Source of the DNA: Gemmatimonadota bacterium
GTDB lineage: Bacteria > Gemmatimonadota > Gemmatimonadetes > Longimicrobiales > Gaopeijiaceae
Direction: 5' to 3'
Assembly (NCBI GenBank): GCA_016873995.1
Contig: VGVR01000031.1
Coordinates: 1 to 42,257 of the forward strand
DNA length: 42,257 bases
Part shown: positions 9,162 to 17,875 of the stretch, piece after piece
Layout of the letters: every line of letters starts with the position of its first letter
How positions within the stretch are numbered: position 1 is the stretch's first letter
The notes under the pieces: generated by a model
Seen by the model: only the letters and a program-made list of their open reading frames with translations
What the model was told of the DNA's origin: nothing
Database searches by the model: none
Made by a program: the position numbers and the translations under genes

Positions 9162-10526
9162 ATGAGCACGCAGCAGGCCAACCTCGACGACGCCCGCGAG
9201 CGCGTCGAGACGCTGCTCGCCGAGGGTGACGTCGCCGCGGCCCGGACTCTCGCGCTGACGCTGCACGCGTCCGACCTCGCGGACCTCGTCGAGGCCCTCG
9301 ACGAGGACGTGCGTGTGCGCCTGCTCTCGGTGCTTCCCGTCGAGCAGGCCTCGGAAGCGCTCGCCGAGATGGAGCAGGGTGAGGCCCGCGGCGACCTCCT
9401 CGCGGCGTTCGCGCCCGAGAAGGGTGCCGAGCTGCTTTCCGAGCTTCCCGACGACGATGCCGCGGACCTGATCGCCGAGCTCGAGCCGATCGAACAGCAA
9501 CGCATCCTCGAGGAGCTGCCCGCGGACGAGGCCGGCGAGCTCATCGAGCTGCTCGAGTACGGTGAGGACACGGCCGGCGGCCTCATGACCACCGAGCTGG
9601 TCGCCATCGACAAGTCGCTCACCGCCGCACAGGCGATCGACGCCGTCCGCCAGCAGGGGCGCGAAGTCGAGCGCTTCTACACCGTGTGGGTCGTCGACGC
9701 CGAGCGACGGCTGCAGGGGACGGTGCGGCTGGACGACCTGATCGTGGCGGAGCCCTCGCAGTGCGTGGCGGACTTCGTGGAGGCTCCTGTGGCCACCGTA
9801 TCCCCGGGTCTGGATCAGGAGGAGGTGGGCCACCTCATCGCGCGCTATAATCTGGTGGCGCTGCCCGTGGTGGACGAAGCGGGCGTGCTCCTCGGGCGCA
9901 TCACGTTCGACGACGTGATCGACGTCATCGAGGCCGAGCAGACCGAGGATATCCTGCGCATGGCCGGCCTCGGCGACGATGAGGAGGCACTGCGCTACAC
10001 CTGGAAGCAGTCTGTCCGCTCCCGCATGCCGTGGCTGCTCGCCAACTTGGGCACGGCCGCCCTCGCTTCGCTGGTCGTGTATCACTTCGCGGAGACGATC
10101 GAGAGCGTGGTCGTGCTCGCGGCCATCATGCCGATCGTGGCGGGGCTCGGTGGCAACGCCGGCACGCAGGCGCTCGCGATCACTGCCCGCAGCATCGCGC
10201 TGGACCGTGGCCCGACCGGCGGCGCGGAGATGGCGCTGCACGTGGGCCGCGAGCTGGCGGTCGGGCTGATCAACGGTGCGCTGCTCGGCTCGGTGGTGGC
10301 GCTGCTCGCCATGCTCCTCGGGGGCGACCCCATGCTCGGACTCGTAGTCCTGCTGGCCATGTGGGGCAACTTGATCGTGGCTGGCTTCCTGGGATCGTTC
10401 GTGCCGGCACTCATGCATCGCTTCGGGCACGACCCGGCGGTCTCATCGTCCATGTTCGTGACGCCGTTCACGGACATGTGCGGGTTCCTCTTCCTGCTCG
10501 GGCTCGCCTCCGCGCTGCTCTTGTGA
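9162..10526 (+). CDS. mgtE: Magnesium transporter MgtE
   Basis: Inner-membrane Mg2+ channel/transporter of about 454 residues. Order: N-terminal superhelical domain rich in acidic repeats (about 1-130, e.g. LLSELPDDDAADLIAELEP), two CBS domains (about 135-255) that sense cytoplasmic Mg2+, a plug helix, then five transmembrane helices. The first TM block has the GLGGNAGTQ motif and the last has TPFTDMCGF, whose Asp matches the pore ion-binding residue of the family. Start is ATG at 9162, or ATG at 9135 adding nine residues; neither has a strong ribosome site. The 224-base upstream gap does not show an M-box-like riboswitch that I can recognise. Confidence 0.94.
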   Translation: MSTQQANLDDARERVETLLAEGDVAAARTLALTLHASDLADLVEALDEDVRVRLLSVLPVEQASEALAEMEQGEARGDLLAAFAPEKGAELLSELPDDDAADLIAELEPIEQQRILEELPADEAGELIELLEYGEDTAGGLMTTELVAIDKSLTAAQAIDAVRQQGREVERFYTVWVVDAERRLQGTVRLDDLIVAEPSQCVADFVEAPVATVSPGLDQEEVGHLIARYNLVALPVVDEAGVLLGRITFDDVIDVIEAEQTEDILRMAGLGDDEEALRYTWKQSVRSRMPWLLANLGTAALASLVVYHFAETIESVVVLAAIMPIVAGLGGNAGTQALAITARSIALDRGPTGGAEMALHVGRELAVGLINGALLGSVVALLAMLLGGDPMLGLVVLLAMWGNLIVAGFLGSFVPALMHRFGHDPAVSSSMFVTPFTDMCGFLFLLGLASALLL

Positions 10527-10557
10527 CGCTCGCCTCGACGATGCCCCTCACGCTCCC

Positions 10558-12219
10558 ATGAAACGGATCGCGCGCACCTCGTCGGTCTTCTTCAGCCTGA
10601 CGCCGTTCGCCCTGGCGTTCCTGAGAGATCGCAAGCGGTGGATCCTCTTCGGCCGTGGTGCCGTGCGCACGCCGGAGCACCACGAGCGGCGTGCCGAGAA
10701 GCTGACGGCGCGTCTGGGTGGGTTGGGGCCGACGTTCATCAAGCTCTTGCAGCTGCTGTCGTCACGTGCGGATATCGTGCCGGAGCCGTATCTGTCGCAG
10801 ATCAGCAAGCTGCAGGACCGCGTACCCGCGGATCCCGCGCCCCGCATTCGTGCGGTCATCGAGCGAGAGCTGGGGAAGCCGATTCCCGAGCTCTTCGAGG
10901 AGTTCCAGGACGAGCCCGAGGCGGCCGCGAGCCTCGGGCAGGTCCATCGCGCGCGCGTAGATGGTCAAGACGTCGTCGTGAAGGTGCTGCGGCCGGGCGT
11001 CGAGGAAGCGATCGCACTCGACCTCGACATCTCTTTCCGGCTGCTCTTCTGGCTGAACGTGATCTTCCCGAACCACCACGTGCGCGGCCTCACCAACGTG
11101 GTGCGTGAGTTCTCAGTCCGCGTGAGAGCGGAGATGGACTTCCAGCAGGAAGCCGAGAACATCGCGCGCTTTCAGCGCGCGTTCGCCGGTGAGCGGAGAG
11201 TCCGTGCGCCGAACGTCTTCGACCGCTTCACGGCGCGCCGCGTGCTCGTGATGGAGCGTTGCGAGGGCACCAAGATCGATCAGCTGCACGAGCTCTTCGC
11301 TTCGGGGCGCCTCTCGTTCAAGTCGGTCATGGAGTCCCTGACCGGCGTCTACCTGCGCATGATGGTGGTCGACGGCTTCATGCACGCCGATCCACACCCG
11401 GGCAACCTCCTCGTGCAGAACGACGGCACGCTGGTGGTGCTCGACTGGGGCGCGACACTCGACGTGCCCCGCTGGACACGCGAGTCGATCTTGCGCATCG
11501 CGCTCGCCGTGGGCCGCGAAGACATCGACGCGGTGATCAACGAGATGTACCGCCTGGGCATGATCAGCCCGGAAGTTCCCAGGGGGGATATCCGCGAGGC
11601 GGCCAATGAGATCCTCAAGATCGTCCAGCGCGCCAAGACCACGAACCGCGCGCGCATCGTCGAGCAGGTTATCGCGCAGCTGCTCGACACGTTCTATACC
11701 TGGCCGCTCATGCTCCCCCAGGAGCTCGTCTACTTCCTGCGCACCGCGGCGCTCATCGAGGGCGTGGCGTTCCACTACGATGCGAACTTCGACGGGCTCA
11801 CCTTCATCCGCGGTGTGGTACACCAGCACAAGGGCGAGCTGCTCCGCATCACCAGCCAGCAGCCTGCGCAGCTCGCCAAGAGCTTCGTCGACGAAGCCCA
11901 GAGCGCCGTGCGCTCCTTGCGCGACCTGGTCACGCGGGCGGAGCGGGAGGAGCTGCGTATCCGCGTGCACCCGCGCGACATGCAGACGCAGGAGCGCTTC
12001 CTGCACCTGCAGGCGCGGCGGCTGCTGCTCTCCATCTTCGCCACGGCCACGGCGGTCATCTCCTCGATTCTCTTCATAGCGCTCAGGGACTGGTGGCTGC
12101 TCGGAGCCGGCCTGCTCATCGCGCTGATGATGTTCGTCGTGGTGCTTTTCATTCCTACGCACCTGCTCGAGAACCCGCTCCGGCACGCTCGCGGAATCCG
12201 GCCGCACGAGCTGGACTGA
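10558..12219 (+). CDS. ABC1/AarF/UbiB-family kinase-like protein with altered KxGQ motif
   Basis: A 553-residue member of the UbiB/ADCK atypical kinase family, whose members support isoprenoid-quinone and lipid metabolism as ATPases. Visible motifs: the Ala-rich loop AAASLGQVHRA, the VVKVLRPGV lysine strand, the catalytic loop HADPHPGNLLV and the metal-binding DWGAT. Two C-terminal transmembrane helices follow (about 490-540), as in UbiB. The signature KxGQ motif reads K62-L-L-Q65 (FIKLLQLLSSRAD), so the usually invariant Gly is Leu. mgtE ends 31 bases upstream, so co-transcription is possible. Family call is firm; substrate and pathway are unknown, and the odd motif argues for caution. Confidence 0.88.
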   Translation: MKRIARTSSVFFSLTPFALAFLRDRKRWILFGRGAVRTPEHHERRAEKLTARLGGLGPTFIKLLQLLSSRADIVPEPYLSQISKLQDRVPADPAPRIRAVIERELGKPIPELFEEFQDEPEAAASLGQVHRARVDGQDVVVKVLRPGVEEAIALDLDISFRLLFWLNVIFPNHHVRGLTNVVREFSVRVRAEMDFQQEAENIARFQRAFAGERRVRAPNVFDRFTARRVLVMERCEGTKIDQLHELFASGRLSFKSVMESLTGVYLRMMVVDGFMHADPHPGNLLVQNDGTLVVLDWGATLDVPRWTRESILRIALAVGREDIDAVINEMYRLGMISPEVPRGDIREAANEILKIVQRAKTTNRARIVEQVIAQLLDTFYTWPLMLPQELVYFLRTAALIEGVAFHYDANFDGLTFIRGVVHQHKGELLRITSQQPAQLAKSFVDEAQSAVRSLRDLVTRAEREELRIRVHPRDMQTQERFLHLQARRLLLSIFATATAVISSILFIALRDWWLLGAGLLIALMMFVVVLFIPTHLLENPLRHARGIRPHELD

Positions 12220-12231
12220 GGTACCGCCACG

Positions 12232-12387
12232 CTCACGGACGACCTGGGTGCCGACGCGCTCCCGAGCGGGGCAGATACGCCTGCGGCGATCACCGACGGA
12301 CACCTGTCGGCGCTTGCTGCGCATCGAGCGGCCCGACTGGCCACTCTCGACCGCGGCATCGCGGACGCCTTCGTCATCCCGGCGTAG
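12232..12387 (+). pseudogene. Relic of a VapC-like PIN-domain toxin (C-terminal part)
   Basis: About 51 codons without a proper start, in the same frame as the upstream ABC1 gene and directly after its stop (TGA 12217-12219). They encode a stretch containing AAITDGHLSALAAHRAARL followed by ATLDRG and a final AFVIPA before TAG. This matches the end of VapC PIN nucleases, where the D in TDxxLxALA and the D in TxDRG are metal ligands; the segment between DRG and VIPA seems shortened. No N-terminal PIN half and no antitoxin are visible, so this looks like a decayed fragment. The call is from motif recognition only. The rest of the 12220-12542 gap holds only a palindrome and the ankyrin gene's ribosome site. 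Confidence 0.5.
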
Positions 12388-12473
12388 CCCACGCGCGCCC
12401 CGCCGCCCATATTCTGCCCGTGCGTGTTGAGGACGCCTCCGGTCCGCGGAAAGGGCAGCGCCCACCTCGCAGT

Positions 12474-12488
12474 ACCTGAGTCTCAGGT
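12474..12488. promoter_or_regulatory. Perfect 15-bp inverted repeat upstream of the ankyrin gene
   Basis: ACCTGAG-T-CTCAGGT: two perfect 7-base arms around one central base, 54 bases before the ankyrin gene's start and 43 before its Shine-Dalgarno. Length and position fit a dimeric repressor operator. No regulator gene is adjacent, and a chance palindrome cannot be excluded. Confidence 0.4.
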
Positions 12489-12542
12489 CGACCTTCTTCG
12501 GGGCCGATCGCGCGGACGCCGGCCGTAACGAAGGAGGTTGCC

Positions 12543-14144
12543 GTGTCCGCGCCCAAGCGCTCGCTACCGTCGCGTCCCTCGCTCGAGCAACAGAAGAAGC
12601 TCGCGAAGGAACTGCTCGCGTCGTTCCATGTCGGCGATGCCGATTCGGTGGCGCGCGTCCGCGACCAGTTGCCCGACAAGGAGCGCATCACGCTCGCGGA
12701 CGCCCAGTTCGCGCTCGCGGACGCCCAGTTCGCGCTCGCGCGCGAGTACGGCTTCGAGAGCTGGGCGGCGCTCAAGAGCCATGTCGAGCGCAGGTCCGCC
12801 CCGGTGCCGAAGTCGGTTCGGCAGGCGCTGCACGAGGCGTTCGAGCGGCGCGACTGGACCTCGGTGCGACGAGTGTTCGCCGACCACCCGGCGTTGCATG
12901 CAGAGATCGACGACCCGGTCTTTCCGTTCGACACGCCGGCGCTCGTACACTTCGCGGCGGCCCAGGATATCGAAGCCGTCGACGTCCTGCTCGAGCTCGG
13001 CGCCGACCCGAACCGCCGCACGAGCTGGTGGGCGGGCGGCTTCCATCCGCTGCATTTCGCGCGTGGCGCGGTGGCGGACCGGCTCATGGAGAAAGGCTCG
13101 GTGGCCGACGCGTGCGGCGCGGCTCAGATCGATCGGCTCGACCTGCTCACGCGCCTGCTCGACGAGGATCCCTCGCGGGTGCACGAGCGTGGTGGGGACG
13201 GGCAGACCCCACTGCACTTCGCGCGGTCGCGGGCCGTCGTCGATCTGCTGCTCGAGCGCGGCGCCGACATGGATGCCCGCTGCGTCGATCACCGCAGCGC
13301 CCCCGCTCACTGGATGCTGCAGGCGAGGCGTGGCGCGGGTCGATACGCACTGGCGGAGTATCTCGTTGAACGGGGCGCGCGCGTGGACGTATTCCTGGCC
13401 GCCGCGCTCGGCCTGGTCGACCGACTGCGCACGCTGCTGGACGGCGATCCGTCCCTCGCCCAGCTGAAGACGGGGGAAGGGGAATACGGAGAGGAGCCGC
13501 CGAGCTCACTCCACATCTATACCTGGACGATCGGGCAGCACCTGTCGCCGCTCCAGGTGGCGGCGCAGTTCGAACAGGACGGGGCGGTCGATCTCCTGCG
13601 CGCCCGCTCGAGCGTGCAGGACCGACTGCTCGCGGCCTGCGCAGCCGCGCGCGCGGACGAAGCAGGCGCAATCCTGCGCGAATCACCCGGGCTCGTGGCC
13701 GCGCTCGGCCCGGAGGCCCAGCGCGCGCTCCCGGAAGCCGGCTGGATGGGCAACGCGGCGGCGGTCGATCTCATGCTCTCGCTCGGGTTCGACCCTGGGT
13801 CGGAGGGGCCGGACCGCGGGACGGTGCTGCACTGCGCGGCGTGGAAGGGAGCGGCCGACTGCGTCGAAGTCGCGCTCCGCCACGAGAACGTCCGGGCCCT
13901 CATCGAGCGACGCGACGCGGTTCACGGCAGCACGCCGCTCGGATGGTGCTGTCACGGGGCGCGCCACGCACGCAACGCCGCAGGCGACTACCCCAAGGTC
14001 GCGCGGCTGCTGCTCGAGGCGGGTGCCAAGCCGGGGCCGAACCTGGGCGATGCGCCGGCTGAGGTGCTCGCGGTCATTCGGGCGTTCGAGGCCGCCGCGC
14101 CACCCACCACGCCAGCAGGAAAACCGCGAGGCCGCCGAGCATGA
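12543..14144 (+). CDS. Ankyrin-repeat protein
   Basis: A 533-residue soluble protein with no signal peptide or membrane segment seen. The N-terminal about 85 residues (SLEQQKKLAKELLASF ... EYGFESWAALKSHVE) are a helical module often found in front of bacterial ankyrin repeats. From about residue 115 onward there are several ankyrin units, e.g. TPALVHFAAAQDIEAVDVL then LELGADPN, TPLHFARSRAVVDLLLERGA, and near the end STPLGWCCHGARHARN and VARLLLEAGAKPG. Such repeats bind protein partners; the target is unknown. The GTG start at 12543 sits 5 bases after a strong AAGGAGG. A 21-bp tandem duplication lies near the start of the gene. The 3' end overlaps a small antisense ORF. Confidence 0.85.
   Translation: MSAPKRSLPSRPSLEQQKKLAKELLASFHVGDADSVARVRDQLPDKERITLADAQFALADAQFALAREYGFESWAALKSHVERRSAPVPKSVRQALHEAFERRDWTSVRRVFADHPALHAEIDDPVFPFDTPALVHFAAAQDIEAVDVLLELGADPNRRTSWWAGGFHPLHFARGAVADRLMEKGSVADACGAAQIDRLDLLTRLLDEDPSRVHERGGDGQTPLHFARSRAVVDLLLERGADMDARCVDHRSAPAHWMLQARRGAGRYALAEYLVERGARVDVFLAAALGLVDRLRTLLDGDPSLAQLKTGEGEYGEEPPSSLHIYTWTIGQHLSPLQVAAQFEQDGAVDLLRARSSVQDRLLAACAAARADEAGAILRESPGLVAALGPEAQRALPEAGWMGNAAAVDLMLSLGFDPGSEGPDRGTVLHCAAWKGAADCVEVALRHENVRALIERRDAVHGSTPLGWCCHGARHARNAAGDYPKVARLLLEAGAKPGPNLGDAPAEVLAVIRAFEAAAPPTTPAGKPRGRRA
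12691..12740 (+). repeat. 21-bp in-frame tandem duplication within the ankyrin gene
   Basis: Two identical units (12691-12711 and 12712-12732) are followed by an 8-base partial third copy. They encode LADAQFA twice (residues 51-64). Related proteins of this layout usually have the segment once (LADAQF-LAREYG), so this is probably a recent slippage event that kept the frame. Confidence 0.85.
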
Positions 14145-14187
14145 CGCCCACGCCGGTCTTCTGGATGCGCCAGTAGCCGTCCGCCAT
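14074..14187 (-). CDS. Possible small membrane protein, antisense to the ankyrin gene's end
   Basis: A 37-codon frame starting ATG at 14187 (an in-frame ATG at 14220 would give 48). It reads MADGYWRIQKTGVG, then a hydrophobic helix (VMLGGLAVFLLAWWVA) and a short basic tail. Nearly all third codon positions are G or C, as expected for coding sequence here, and GGCGGTG lies just upstream as a weak ribosome site. It overlaps the last 71 bases of the ankyrin gene on the other strand. I recognise no family. It could be a chance frame; confidence rests on codon pattern and the clean single-helix profile. Confidence 0.35.
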   Translation of the reverse strand: MADGYWRIQKTGVGVMLGGLAVFLLAWWVARRPRTPE

Positions 14188-14421
14188 GGACACCGCCGAC
14201 CAGGCGGGGGCGGCGACCATGGCTGGTACGATGGCACGTTCTGGAATCCGATCCACGGCGTTCATCGAGGTCGCGCGGGGACCGAACGGCGAAGGGACGC
14301 TCGCGAGACCGGGCGGCAAGCACGAAGACGGCAACCCGGCCGCCAACTGGGCGCGCAACGAGGCGATGTATGCGCAGATGCCGCTGGCGGCCGGGGTCGC
14401 GATCGATAGCATTGGTGACCC
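14188..14421. other. Gap before meaB without a recognised gene
   Basis: No intact gene is supported. Two plus-strand frames have coding-like stretches: WYDGTFWNPIHG near 14220-14257 in one, and a polar run containing HEDGNPAANWARNEAMYAQM near 14320-14380 in another. Together they might be a frameshifted relic, but I do not recognise a family. Confidence 0.3.
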
Positions 14422-15588
14422 ATGCCCGATCCATCCGTACCCGTTTCGAGTCGCGCGTCCGCCCTGGACTCCCTCATCGAGCGCTTCCGTGAGGGCAAGA
14501 CCGCAGCGCTCGCCCGCGCGGTCTCCCTGGTCGAAGACGAGCGCCCCGGCTCCCAGGAGCTCCTGCACGCGGTGCTCGCGCGCGGCCCGCGCGCGCGGCG
14601 CGTCGGCTTCACGGGCCCGCCGGGTGCGGGTAAGTCGAGTCTGCTCGCGGCGGTCGCGAGCGTCTTTCGTGCGCGCTCTGAGCGCCTCGGCGTGGTGGCC
14701 GTCGATCCTACCTCGCCCTACTCGGGGGGCGCGCTGCTCGGGGACCGCATCCGCATGGGCGACCTGGCGACCGACCCGGGTATCTTCATCCGCTCGATGG
14801 CGAGCCGCGGCTCGCTCGGGGGGCTCGCCACCACCACCAAGGAAGTCCTCGACCTCATGGATGCCTTCGGCTTCGACCGCATCCTGGTCGAGACCGTGGG
14901 CGTGGGTCAGACCGAGCTGGAGATCACTGCGGCCGCCGACACCGTCGTGGTGGTGCTCGTGCCGGAGTCGGGCGACGCGATCCAGGCGATGAAGGCGGGG
15001 CTGATGGAGATCGCCGACGTGTTCATCGTCAACAAGGCGGACCGGCCGGGCGCGGCGCGCCTCGTGAAGGAGATCCGCCAAGCGCTCCACCTGCGCGCCG
15101 GGCGGGCGCTGGAGGACGTGCCCGCGCACCATGGGGTGGACCTGGGGCGCGCGGGACGCGAGGTCGGCGGCACGGCGTCGTCCGCGGCCGACGGGACGCC
15201 CTCCGCCACCGCGAAACCGTCCGGCGCCCCCGCGAAGTCGTCCGCCGCTGCCGCGAAACCGTCCGCCGGCGAGGCGCCCGGGCCCGACGCTTCCTGGGAC
15301 GTCCCCGTGCTCACGACGAATGCGCTCACGGGGGAGGGGCTTCCCGAGGTCATCGAGGCACTCGACGCGCACCGCGCCTGGATCGAGTCGAGCGGTGAGC
15401 TCGCCCTGCGGCGGCGTGCCCGGACGCGCGCGCGCATCCACGACGTGGTAGACCGCGAGATCCGACGTGTAGCGTGGGGCTCGGTGCCCGTGCGGGAGCG
15501 TGTTGAAGCCGGGCTCGACCGCATCGACGCTGGGGAAGGGACCCCCTACTCGGTCGCCAGGGAGATCCTGGGCCTCTTGCTTCGTTGA
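14422..15588 (+). CDS. meaB: MeaB/ArgK-type G3E GTPase, chaperone of a B12-dependent acyl-CoA mutase
   Basis: A 388-residue P-loop GTPase that protects and reloads adenosylcobalamin-dependent mutases. The Walker A motif GPPGAGKS is at residues 65-72, followed by [21 protein letters not shown], a family block (split as VAVDPTSP and GGALLGDR). The switch region is [12 protein letters not shown] and the guanine-specificity motif is NKAD. The C-terminal helical dimerisation arm ([17 protein letters not shown] onward) is present. Residues about 242-293 are an unusual insert rich in Ala, Lys, Pro and Ser with repeated AKPS/AKSS units, probably an exposed linker. The mutase genes start 97 bases downstream, which fits the role. 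Start is ATG at 14422 behind a weak GGTGA. Confidence 0.93.
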   Translation: MPDPSVPVSSRASALDSLIERFREGKTAALARAVSLVEDERPGSQELLHAVLARGPRARRVGFTGPPGAGKSSLLAAVASVFRARSERLGVVAVDPTSPYSGGALLGDRIRMGDLATDPGIFIRSMASRGSLGGLATTTKEVLDLMDAFGFDRILVETVGVGQTELEITAAADTVVVVLVPESGDAIQAMKAGLMEIADVFIVNKADRPGAARLVKEIRQALHLRAGRALEDVPAHHGVDLGRAGREVGGTASSAADGTPSATAKPSGAPAKSSAAAAKPSAGEAPGPDASWDVPVLTTNALTGEGLPEVIEALDAHRAWIESSGELALRRRARTRARIHDVVDREIRRVAWGSVPVRERVEAGLDRIDAGEGTPYSVAREILGLLLR

Positions 15589-15685
15589 CCCCCTCTCGGG
15601 GCCCCGGTCATCTTTCGGGTGTCGAAGTTCTGACGCGGGGACGGGGTGCGGCGGCGGGACGGGTTGGGTGACTGAGGAGCCGACG

Positions 15686-17409
<1,724 letters not shown>

Positions 17410-17410
<1 letters not shown>

Positions 17411-17853
17411 TGCCGACTCCGACAGCCGCGCCCGGCCCCGCCGTCCAACAGAGGAAGATCCGTGTCCTCGTCGCCAAGCCGGGGCTGGACGGGCACGACC
17501 GCGGCGCCAAGGTCATCGCGAGCGCGTTCCGCGACGCGGGCTTCGAAGTGATCTACACGGGTCTGCACCAGACGCCTGAGATGATCGTGGCCGCCGCCGT
17601 CCAGGAAGACGTGGACGTGGTGGCGATGTCGGTGCTGTCCGGGGCGCATATGACGCTCTTTCCGCGCGTGAAGCAGCTGCTCGCGGATGCGGGCGCAGGC
17701 CACATCCTGGTGACGGGCGGCGGGATCATACCCGAAGACGATGTGCGTGCGCTCGAGGCGCAGGGCGTCGGGAGGCTCTTCGGGCCCGGCACGTCGACCG
17801 GGACGGCCGTGGCGTACGTTCGGGAGTGGTTCGCCGGGCAGGAGACGTCGTGA
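17410..17853 (+). CDS. icmB: Cobalamin-binding small subunit of the acyl-CoA mutase
   Basis: A 147-residue B12-binding Rossmann-like domain. It has the DxHxxG signature as [10 protein letters not shown], with the cobalt-coordinating His29, and the later motifs [11 protein letters not shown] and [11 protein letters not shown] plus LFGPGTS, which contact the nucleotide loop. Length matches stand-alone IcmB rather than a fused mutase. It overlaps the large subunit by one base (TGATG), implying coupled translation and equimolar production. Given the partner's active-site residues, it most likely completes an isobutyryl-CoA mutase, although as a small subunit it does not itself show specificity. 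Confidence 0.92.
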
Positions 17854-17875
17854 CGTTCCGCCGACCTGGCGCGCG

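Noticed and set aside
8924..9229. 101-codon plus-strand frame between ybeY and mgtE
   Set aside because: It overlaps the ybeY end and the mgtE start in another frame and shows no domain or codon signal.
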